Shown here piece by piece: positions 26,547-33,931 of a DNA stretch of 44,349 bases. Each line of letters opens with the position of its first letter. Position 1 is the first letter of the stretch. The notes under the pieces were generated by a model. It was given only the letters and a program-made list of their open reading frames with translations, was not told where the DNA came from and made no database searches. This stretch comes from an uncultured Armatimonadota bacterium (GTDB lineage: Bacteria > Armatimonadota > Fimbriimonadia > Fimbriimonadales > Fimbriimonadaceae): the NCBI GenBank assembly GCA_903927025.1, contig CAIYLG010000030.1:1-44349 (forward strand), in the 5' to 3' direction. The position numbers and the translations under genes are program-made.

Positions 26547-27194
26547 ATGTTCAAGCAGATTCGGAGAGGTGCGAAAAGGCCCATAAAGCGCGCAGGTAGG
26601 CTGATTCGGTTGATGCGCGCACTTCTACAGCAACCGCAGCTGTCTCAGCTGTTGGAGCGATGCCGCAGGCAAGATTCGCGAGCCTGGGCGCAGTTGGTGG
26701 ATCAGTATCGAATGTTGGTCTACTCAGTAGCTCGACGTCACGGTCTAAACTCCGAAGACGCCGAGGATGTGTTCGTAAGCACTTTTGAGATACTCCTCAA
26801 ATCTTTGGACCGGATCGAAACTCCAGAGGCCCTACCTAAGTGGCTGGCAGTCACCGCTGGACGAGAAAGCCTTCGGCTGAGGCGGCTCTCCCAACGGTAT
26901 CCAGAAATCGATTCCTCCACTCTGCCGCTCGAGGAGATCATCGAGAACGAAGAACAGCGTGCAGATGCGATTGCAATCTCAGCCCTGAGGTCGAAGCAGG
27001 TCCGAAGTGCGTTGGAGCGAATCGACCCTCGATGTCGAGAACTCTTGCGCAAACTCTATTTCGAAGAGTCAACCTCTTACTCGGATATCAGCGCAGAACT
27101 TGGAATGCCGGTAGGCGCAATCGGTCCGACTCGCGCCCGGTGTCTGGAAAAGCTGCGATCCAATCTTGCCAGAGAAGATTTTTTTGAAGAATAG
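26547..27194 (+). CDS. ECF-type RNA polymerase sigma factor
   Basis: A 215-residue alternative sigma factor. Region 2 is seen in AWAQLVDQYRMLVYSVARRHGLNSEDAEDVFVSTFEILL (about residues 47-85) and region 4 in LRKLYFEESTSYSDISAELGMPVGAIGPTRARCLEKLR (about 169-206), whose helix-turn-helix reads the -35 element. The first ~30 residues are very basic and may be a non-native extension: the ATG at 26613 (MRALLQQP) would give a more usual length. No strong ribosome-binding site marks either start. It leads an operon with an anti-sigma-like gene 39 bp downstream, a TPR-CHAT protease and a secreted subtilase, and probably transcribes its own operon and the divergent lipoprotein gene. Confidence 0.93.
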   Translation: MFKQIRRGAKRPIKRAGRLIRLMRALLQQPQLSQLLERCRRQDSRAWAQLVDQYRMLVYSVARRHGLNSEDAEDVFVSTFEILLKSLDRIETPEALPKWLAVTAGRESLRLRRLSQRYPEIDSSTLPLEEIIENEEQRADAIAISALRSKQVRSALERIDPRCRELLRKLYFEESTSYSDISAELGMPVGAIGPTRARCLEKLRSNLAREDFFEE

Positions 27195-27233
27195 GTATCA
27201 GGCCCCGCCGGACTCCGCTCCATTAAGAAAGCC

Positions 27234-27764
27234 ATGAATTTGCCGTGCAGACAGATAAGAGCCAAGATTGCTGACTCCTTGGACAGCTCCATGGATCCAG
27301 TCGTGTTGGAGCACACTCAGGTTTGTGCAGGGTGCCGTAAGATCCTTAAGCAAACGGCTCAGTTGCTGGACGCTGCCAATGGTGCTTGGGAAGCACCTTC
27401 TGTGAGAATTGTCAGCCGAGTCCTTGGCCTTATGCCGGAATCGCGCAGGATCCTAGTTGGCAAAAGAATTCAGATTGGGGGACTGTTGCCCGCCCGCGGC
27501 CCAGTTGAGGAATTCCAGATTGTTATCGGTAGTGAGGATGTATCGGTGCGACTTCTGGCCACGCCGGAACGACAAGGCTGGGTGATCAGGGGCCGTCTTC
27601 CGTCACCGGATTGGCTGGCAGAGGCTGAGTTTCCGATCACGATCTCCGAAGATAGATTTGAGATGTTTGTCCCCAGCCTAGAGGAGTCGAGCTTTGAACT
27701 GGTCGGACCGGCCGAAGTTCTTCGAATTCCAGCGCTGTCAGAAGTGATTGCGGATGAGTCCTAG
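27234..27764 (+). CDS. zinc-finger anti-sigma-like protein, no membrane span
   Basis: A 176-residue protein. Near the N-terminus Cys5 and the motif His27-x3-Cys31-x2-Cys34 (HTQVCAGC) match the zinc-binding anti-sigma (ZAS) pattern that holds ECF sigma factors inactive. The rest (residues about 60-176) is a soluble beta-rich domain with repeated acidic and hydrophobic stretches (FQIVIGSEDVSVRLLA, FPITISEDRFEMFVPSLEES) that I do not recognise. Unlike many anti-sigmas it has no transmembrane segment, so the signal is received in the cytoplasm. Its end overlaps the CHAT gene start by 11 bp. Its position between a sigma and a protease gene makes it the natural candidate substrate of that protease; this is inference. 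Confidence 0.75.
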   Translation: MNLPCRQIRAKIADSLDSSMDPVVLEHTQVCAGCRKILKQTAQLLDAANGAWEAPSVRIVSRVLGLMPESRRILVGKRIQIGGLLPARGPVEEFQIVIGSEDVSVRLLATPERQGWVIRGRLPSPDWLAEAEFPITISEDRFEMFVPSLEESSFELVGPAEVLRIPALSEVIADES

Positions 27765-30387
27765 CGAACTGGTTGGGCAGGCTATCGAAAAACCATCAGA
27801 GGCGGCTTTCCTTCTCGCAACGGCTCCCTCACGTGCTGGTATCAGCCAGGCGTTTTTTGAGGTTGTATACGACCTGTATTCTCAAGACCACGCAAAACTT
27901 CGCGATCTGGAAGGGATGACCGCAGCTGTCCTGAAGTATGGCGACGACCGAGCATTAGGATATCGCTGTAAAGGGATCGTTGAGCGATCTGCGGGCCGTT
28001 GGCAAACAAGTGCCGCCGCCTTTCTTCGGGCAGGGTCTCTTGCCTTGAATCCCACCTCCCAGCTGAGCTTCAAAATTGGAGCAATCGATAGTCTCGCCCG
28101 CGCTGGGAAAGTGTCCGATGCCGTGAAGCTGGGGCACGAACTTGCTGATCGCCTCGGTGAGCTTGGGGAGACGGGACTTGCGCTGCGAGCACGCCTCAAC
28201 ATCGGCTATGCGTTGATGGAGCAGGATCGTTTTCAAGAAGCCGCCCAGGAACTACAAGGACTGCCCGACCAGCTGCAGGCAAACGACTACCTCGTGGATG
28301 CAGCTTCATCTAGCCTTGCACTCTCTACCTGCTTGCTCTTCAGCGGGGAAACCAAGGCCGCACGGGATATGGCCGCTTGGGCGGAGGCACAGGCGAGAGA
28401 GCAGGGAAGCCATTTGCTTGCGGCGATCGCCGAGGCAAACCTCGCCTATACGGACATTCTCTTCGGTAATCCCGATTTAGCGGTTGCCAGACTCATCGAA
28501 CTGAAAACAAAGCACGCTGAAGAGCCGGTTGAACTCGCGCGGGTGCTTGAGTATCTTGGAGATGCCTATGGAGCAATGGGGCTCTTCCGTGAAGCAATCG
28601 ATGCTTACAAGGAAGCGGAATCAGTAAACGAAGGGGTCTCACAGCTTCATCGAGCACACATTAAAATGGGCCTTGGCCTAGCCGAGGCCGGCCAGGGAAA
28701 GCTTGAGGTGGCTCGCGAGTGCTTTCAATTCGCTGTTGAAGGCTACAAGCGCCTGTCCAACCTGCCATGGCTCGCAGCTGCGGAAGGCGAAAGCGTCGCC
28801 ATAGACTTAGAATTGGGCAATCCTGGTGCAAAACGCCGTCTGCTGGGCGTTTTGCAGAGAGCGAGGCTGCGTGCTTATCCAGTCCACCTCTGCCGAATAC
28901 TGATCGAATCTGCCGAGCATGGTGGTTCGGATTCGGAATTGAAAGAAGCCGAAGCGCTCGCAAAACGTTGGCATCTGCCCAGCCTTGGATGGCGGATCCA
29001 TGCAGAAAGGGCTCGACGCGTGCAGGGAGCGGCAAGACTTCGCGAGTACCGCAAAATGTTTCGAATGATGGAGGCTGACCACTTGAGGGTCTCCTCATTT
29101 GCCGCGCGCCAGACTTTTTTCACTGGAAAGCAGGTGCCGCTCCGGGATTATGTGGAGGAGCTGCTCGCCCATCCTTCCAAGCGACGTCTGAGCGAAGCGC
29201 TCAATGTCCTCGCACGGTCTCGTGGCATTGCCCTCCTCGATGAGGTGCTGTCTGCCCGAAAAGCTTCTGTTTCCGATTCGGTTAGGCAGAGCCTTGTCGA
29301 ACTGCGCGAGCACTTAAGTGCAACTCCTCAGACTCCATCAGGAAATGGAACGAGGAAGCTATCACCCTATGTCAAGGATCTTGATCACTGGCAGCGTAGA
29401 TGGATTGAGGAGACGTTCGAGATGGAGGCATCCAGCGAGAGTGCAACGGCGACGATTGCCGTTCCAGAAGACTCCTTCCTGTACGTTCAGAGCCGCAAGC
29501 AAATTCGGATTGCAAGCAATTCAGGAGTCTTGAACGTCCCGTTGCCTGACCAAAGTCTGCAAAAACGACTCAGTTGGATGCAATACGACCTTTTGGCTCC
29601 TCAGGCTGATCCAGGAGCGAGCCCAGCTCAGGCAATGAAACAGCTGAAAGAATTGGGTGAATTGGTGCTCGGGCCCATCGTCTCGAGTGGGAAAACCCTT
29701 GGAATCTGCCCCGAGGGCGCCCTCTGGAACATTCCCTGGATCGCATGTCTGGACGCGATGGGGGCGACCAATGATTTGGAGCTGCGCCTGCACCCTGGCC
29801 TGCGCGGCACGACCGCTCCGGTTGAGGGCAGACCCGCAATGCTGTGGATTGCAAGTCACTCCGATCTGCCTCAGGCGCAGCGTGAAGCCGAACAGTTCCT
29901 TGAGATTCATCCCGACGCGCTTATTTGTCGCTCCGCTGCAGAAGTTCGAAGGGTTATGCGAACCACCAAGGTCGGACTCCTTCACGTGGTGTCCCACTCA
30001 CGACATCGCTCAACTCACCCCATGTTCAGCACCCTAGACTTTACCGATGGCCCAGTGTTTGCCGCAGAGGTCGCTCGATCCGGCCTTCGTGCCAGCTTAG
30101 TGACGCTGTCGGGTTGTGACACCGGCCGGATGTCGGGTGAAAACTCACTGGAGCCAGATGGACTGGTTAGAGCCTTCTTGGCATGCGGAGCAGGTTACGT
30201 GGTCGGCAGTGCGTGGCCACTTGACGATGAATCCGCGATGCGGTTCTACTCAAGGTTTTTTAAATCATACGGTTCAGCAGCAAATATTCACGAGTCCCTG
30301 CGCGAGGCGCGTGAAGCTGTAAGACAATGGAGAGACCACCCATATTATTGGGCCTTTCCTCTTCTGTTTTCGGGTTATCAATCATGA
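27754..30387 (+). CDS. TPR-CHAT caspase-like cysteine protease
   Basis: An 877-residue protein from the ATG at 27754; a TTG two codons upstream is less likely. Residues about 20-400 are helical repeats of TPR type (for example LARVLEYLGDAYGAMGLFREAIDAYKEAESVNEG), a middle helical region follows, and the last ~270 residues are a CHAT domain. The catalytic pair is visible: His748 in LLHVVSHSRHR and Cys788 in VTLSGCDTGR, with the later block GLVRAFLACGAGYVVGSAWPLDDESA typical of the family. No signal or membrane span, so it is cytoplasmic. TPR-CHAT proteins are proteases switched on by partners or allosteric signals; Csx29 of type III-E CRISPR is the best-known. Its stop overlaps the subtilase start (ATGA). 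Confidence 0.93.
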   Translation: MSPSELVGQAIEKPSEAAFLLATAPSRAGISQAFFEVVYDLYSQDHAKLRDLEGMTAAVLKYGDDRALGYRCKGIVERSAGRWQTSAAAFLRAGSLALNPTSQLSFKIGAIDSLARAGKVSDAVKLGHELADRLGELGETGLALRARLNIGYALMEQDRFQEAAQELQGLPDQLQANDYLVDAASSSLALSTCLLFSGETKAARDMAAWAEAQAREQGSHLLAAIAEANLAYTDILFGNPDLAVARLIELKTKHAEEPVELARVLEYLGDAYGAMGLFREAIDAYKEAESVNEGVSQLHRAHIKMGLGLAEAGQGKLEVARECFQFAVEGYKRLSNLPWLAAAEGESVAIDLELGNPGAKRRLLGVLQRARLRAYPVHLCRILIESAEHGGSDSELKEAEALAKRWHLPSLGWRIHAERARRVQGAARLREYRKMFRMMEADHLRVSSFAARQTFFTGKQVPLRDYVEELLAHPSKRRLSEALNVLARSRGIALLDEVLSARKASVSDSVRQSLVELREHLSATPQTPSGNGTRKLSPYVKDLDHWQRRWIEETFEMEASSESATATIAVPEDSFLYVQSRKQIRIASNSGVLNVPLPDQSLQKRLSWMQYDLLAPQADPGASPAQAMKQLKELGELVLGPIVSSGKTLGICPEGALWNIPWIACLDAMGATNDLELRLHPGLRGTTAPVEGRPAMLWIASHSDLPQAQREAEQFLEIHPDALICRSAAEVRRVMRTTKVGLLHVVSHSRHRSTHPMFSTLDFTDGPVFAAEVARSGLRASLVTLSGCDTGRMSGENSLEPDGLVRAFLACGAGYVVGSAWPLDDESAMRFYSRFFKSYGSAANIHESLREAREAVRQWRDHPYYWAFPLLFSGYQS

Positions 30388-31574
30388 AGAGAGCCATCAG
30401 TCGTCTTTCAATTCTCCTGTTGCTGGCGGCAGCGGGATCTGCCAATGCGCAGAATCTCATTTGCCGGCTAGCGCCTGGCGTAACGGCCCAAAGCCTGGCC
30501 GTAAAGTACGGCATCAACCTCATTGACTTCACCCCAGGTGCGCCATTCGCTATCTTCGAGGGAAGTTCTGACGCTGTATCCAACGAACTGCAGAATGACC
30601 CTGGCGTTGTCTGGCTGGAGGATGACGAGGCAGTCGGTTCTCCAGAAGATCAGTCCAAAGGAAAACCAACGAAAGGAGGTGGACTGCCGGCAGTCGGAAC
30701 TCGCAGCGGGCTGCAGAAGATTAACAAGAACATTCTCCGTCAGATCGGATGGAGCGCAAACATTGCCGCATCCACTGGACGGACGGTTCATGTGGCCATT
30801 CTCGACACAGGTCTGGGCCCCAAGCAGACTGCATTGTGGGCAAAAGTTGATGCAAGCATGAACACGGTAGAGCCTGGCTCTCCTGCCTACGATATTCCGC
30901 ATGGCACCGATTCAAACGGAAACGGTATTCCTGACGAGGCAGTTGGCCACGGCACAATGATCGCAGGAATCATCGACCAGATCGCACCAAATGTTCGCCT
31001 AAATGTAGCCCGCATTACCGACTCAGATGGAATTGCGACGGGATGGAGCGTCATTAAGGGGCTCGCATTTGCCGTTTCGTCTAAGTCCGAGATTGCGAAC
31101 GTCTCGCTCGGCTCCCTAACCAATGTTCCCGCCCTCAGCGACGTGATGGAATGGTGCCTCGCAAATAATCTCCTCATCGTCGCGCCAATCGGCAATAACG
31201 ATCTTCAGGTGATCTGCTACCCCGCGAAGATTGAAGGGGCCCTTTGTGTCGGAGGCGTGGATGCTATTAACCAGAAGGCTTCCTTCAGCAACTGGAACAG
31301 CAACTGCGCCGTGTCTGCTCCATCGGTGGGCTTTGCAAGCCAGTTCTGGGATGGGTCACTCGCGATCTGGTCGGGAACCTCCTTCGCAGCACCTGTTGTG
31401 GCGGCTACGATTGCAGAAGCCCTTCGTCACTCGAAGGCGAGTGATCCACAGTCAATGATCCAGGCTACCAAGTCCACGGGGAACCAGCTCATTCACATGA
31501 ATCCGGCATACAAGAATAGGATGGGGGTTCTCGTGAACTTCACGCGATTGGTCAACTACTTCAACAAGCCATAG
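30384..31574 (+). CDS. secreted subtilisin-like (S8) serine protease
   Basis: A 396-residue exported protease. The ATG at 30384 overlaps the CHAT stop (ATGA) and gives a clean signal peptide (MKRAISRLSILLLLAAAGSANAQ is the leader region, cleaved near residue 23). Residues about 25-85 look like an I9-type propeptide (LICRLAPGVTAQSLAVKYGI, GVVWLEDDEAV). The catalytic triad is complete: Asp141 (ILDTGLG), His189 (VGHGTMIAGI), Ser333 (SGTSFAAPV), with the oxyanion Asn near 271 (PIGNND). A Ca-binding-like Asp/Asn stretch TDSNGNGIPD lies just before the His. Substrates are unknown. Being last in a sigma/anti-sigma/CHAT operon, it is probably an extracytoplasmic effector of the response. It converges on ccmF with a 20-bp gap. 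Confidence 0.93.
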   Translation: MKRAISRLSILLLLAAAGSANAQNLICRLAPGVTAQSLAVKYGINLIDFTPGAPFAIFEGSSDAVSNELQNDPGVVWLEDDEAVGSPEDQSKGKPTKGGGLPAVGTRSGLQKINKNILRQIGWSANIAASTGRTVHVAILDTGLGPKQTALWAKVDASMNTVEPGSPAYDIPHGTDSNGNGIPDEAVGHGTMIAGIIDQIAPNVRLNVARITDSDGIATGWSVIKGLAFAVSSKSEIANVSLGSLTNVPALSDVMEWCLANNLLIVAPIGNNDLQVICYPAKIEGALCVGGVDAINQKASFSNWNSNCAVSAPSVGFASQFWDGSLAIWSGTSFAAPVVAATIAEALRHSKASDPQSMIQATKSTGNQLIHMNPAYKNRMGVLVNFTRLVNYFNKP

Positions 31575-31594
31575 TCCACCGTGTGAACTCTGGC

Positions 31595-33925
31595 TTATTG
31601 AGTGGCCGGCCTTCGGTACCAGGCCGCAAGAAGCCCGCCGATGGTCATCAGGAACAGTCCGATCCAAATGAGGATCGTCATAGGCTTGTAGAACATCTGG
31701 ATAGGGAAGAGGATATGCGTGTAGGGCATTTGAAGCCGGATGGAATGATCTGCGGCATCCATCCCATCTAAAGTTGCCCTCAGCGATGGCGATACCTGGG
31801 GGGTATCGGCACCGCTATCCAGTGACAACTTAGGCTCGCCGAAATATTCGACGCCATCCTCAACAACCTTCAACTTGGCGCCGAACGAGGTCCCCGCTGC
31901 TCCCGGCTGGCCGTGCTGAACCAATCCAATGTAAGTGATCGAAACCCCTGATCCCTCTTTGGTCTCGCCCACAGCGAAGGTTTGCGGCTGATCCCACAGG
32001 TTCGTTTGAGGTGTTTCTAAGGCCAGGTAGACATCGTGCGTTAGCGTATGCTCGATTGCAGGTGTGGTGAACGAATCCACCTTATTTCCTTCGCCTGGCG
32101 TGAGATAGTAGGCAGGCTGCGCTTCAAATGCCCGCTCTGAGGAAGTGCCTGACCCTGGGGTGACTTCAAAGATCGCCCGGTTGTGGTTATCTTTGGCTGG
32201 ATCTCCAGTCATTCGCTTGAAGGCGATTGAATAGCCCAGTCCCTTCCCCGAAGTTCCTTCCATCACCAAGATCTGTTGCTTCTGCTCCAGCCCTCGGGAG
32301 ACGATAAGGCCGCCAAGAGTCACCGCAACTCCGATGTGAGCAACGAATCCGCCAATCCCCATTTTGGAGCGCTTATAAAGTTCCGCTACCCTCCAAGCGT
32401 TTGCGGCGACGGCAACGCAAGTCAGAAAACAAAGCAGGACCACAAGAGGCGCGCGTGGAACGGACACACCGAATGGCATTGTCAATGACGAGGGTGCATC
32501 CCCTTCGCGGTGCCAGTTTGAAAGATGGAGCCCGAACATCACCAGGCTTTGCAGGAGCACAGCGATGCCGATGATCCCCCAGAACTTTTGCCCGATGCCC
32601 TTAGATTCTGACTTTCGCCAGGAAAGAAACGGCACGATGCTCATAAAGAGCATGATGGGAATGAAGAACCAGACCACTACCTGGTGATACAAGGGTTCAT
32701 CCACCACCTTCGCATCCTTGCCTAAAAGGCCGTACAGAAACGGCACGCTCATCCCAAGTCCCACTGAAACTGCCAGTACAGATAGGAGGATCACGCCTCC
32801 TGTGAACCCAGTTTCACGTGGAGAACTGTTGGTCTCCTCTGATACCAACACCTTCCGAGTTGCTGACCGTCCTTTTGTCCACCAAAGTCCAAGGAAGCCG
32901 CTCATGGCAAACACCAGGAAGCTCAGCAGAAACCACAGAGCCGTTCGATTCATCTGGGCAAAGCTGTGAACGCTGAATTTGTCCAAATAGCCTGAGCGGG
33001 TTAAAAATGTCCCGTAAACAAAGAGGAGAAATGGAGCGCCGGCCAGGAGCAAGTTCCCGGAGTGCCACTTCTTTCGAGTGACCTGAACCATGAGCCCATG
33101 AATCAATGCGGCTCCCATGAGCCATGGAACGAAGCTGACATTCTCAACCGGGTCCCACGCCCAAAATCCTCCCCATCCCTGAGTTTCGTAAGCCCAAAGC
33201 CCGCCCATGACGAGGCCAAGGCCCAGGATGGTGAGTGAGAGAAGCGCCCAGGGGCGAACTTTTGGGACCCATCCTTCCACATCTCCAGTGACCATCGCTG
33301 CCACCGCATACGCGAACATGACGGTGAGGGACCCAAACCCCAGGAAGATCGTAGGGGGATGGATCACAACCCAGTAATTCTGAAGCGATGGAACGAGACC
33401 GAGTCCGTTCAGTGGGATATAGACGGTGCCGCCCTGCACCATCTTCGGGAGAATCCCAAAGGGCGTCTCGAAGGTGAGAATCGAGGAAAGGCAAAGCAGA
33501 AACGCCGAAAAGACATTGACAAGAGTGCGGCGGTATTGTGCGGCGCCTCGAATAGTCAGGAGTCCAAATAGGGCAGAGCAACAGGCCCAAAGCAGGAAGC
33601 TCCCTTGCTGTCCAGCCCAAATTGCGGCGAGTTTGTATGGAAGTGAGGTTTCTCGCCAGGAATGCCCAGCAACGTATTCGTACTGGAACTGATCAAACGC
33701 GAACAGTGTGCCGAGATTGATGAAGGCGGAAAAGAGACCGGCGCAGCCTCCCCAGAAACTCCATCGAGTCCAACGTTCGGCAGCAGGTTTTAGGAGTCCA
33801 AATCCAAGGCATGCCCCAAAGCAGAGAACTGACAGAATGATAGAGCCGCGGCCCACCACGCCGACCGCTGTTGACCACAGCGGTGCGGCGTGAAAGCCTG
33901 CGGCAGCAAGCGCACGTTCATCCAT
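31595..33925 (-). CDS. ccmF: cytochrome c haem lyase subunit CcmF
   Basis: A 776-residue membrane protein of the haem-handling family. The tryptophan-rich haem-binding WWD motif is intact (GWGGFWAWDPVENVSFVPWL, about residues 249-268), and about 14 hydrophobic spans are present, with the usual large periplasmic loop before the last span. CcmF attaches haem to the CXXCH cysteines of apocytochromes in system I maturation. It is the last gene of the respiratory operon, 6 bp after the eight-haem cytochrome gene, which makes sense because that protein alone needs eight haems. Other ccm genes (A-E, G, H) are not in this window. The length is near the top of the family range (about 650-680 residues is common), from a longer C-terminal periplasmic loop. 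Confidence 0.9.
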   Translation of the reverse strand: MDERALAAAGFHAAPLWSTAVGVVGRGSIILSVLCFGACLGFGLLKPAAERWTRWSFWGGCAGLFSAFINLGTLFAFDQFQYEYVAGHSWRETSLPYKLAAIWAGQQGSFLLWACCSALFGLLTIRGAAQYRRTLVNVFSAFLLCLSSILTFETPFGILPKMVQGGTVYIPLNGLGLVPSLQNYWVVIHPPTIFLGFGSLTVMFAYAVAAMVTGDVEGWVPKVRPWALLSLTILGLGLVMGGLWAYETQGWGGFWAWDPVENVSFVPWLMGAALIHGLMVQVTRKKWHSGNLLLAGAPFLLFVYGTFLTRSGYLDKFSVHSFAQMNRTALWFLLSFLVFAMSGFLGLWWTKGRSATRKVLVSEETNSSPRETGFTGGVILLSVLAVSVGLGMSVPFLYGLLGKDAKVVDEPLYHQVVVWFFIPIMLFMSIVPFLSWRKSESKGIGQKFWGIIGIAVLLQSLVMFGLHLSNWHREGDAPSSLTMPFGVSVPRAPLVVLLCFLTCVAVAANAWRVAELYKRSKMGIGGFVAHIGVAVTLGGLIVSRGLEQKQQILVMEGTSGKGLGYSIAFKRMTGDPAKDNHNRAIFEVTPGSGTSSERAFEAQPAYYLTPGEGNKVDSFTTPAIEHTLTHDVYLALETPQTNLWDQPQTFAVGETKEGSGVSITYIGLVQHGQPGAAGTSFGAKLKVVEDGVEYFGEPKLSLDSGADTPQVSPSLRATLDGMDAADHSIRLQMPYTHILFPIQMFYKPMTILIWIGLFLMTIGGLLAAWYRRPATQ

Positions 33926-33931
33926 TCCTTA

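Noticed and set aside
26547-31574. A full type III-E CRISPR (Craspase) locus around the TPR-CHAT gene
   Set aside because: No repeat-spacer array, no Cas7-11-like gene and no Cas1/2 gene can be found in the window; only the protease and sigma logic is similar.
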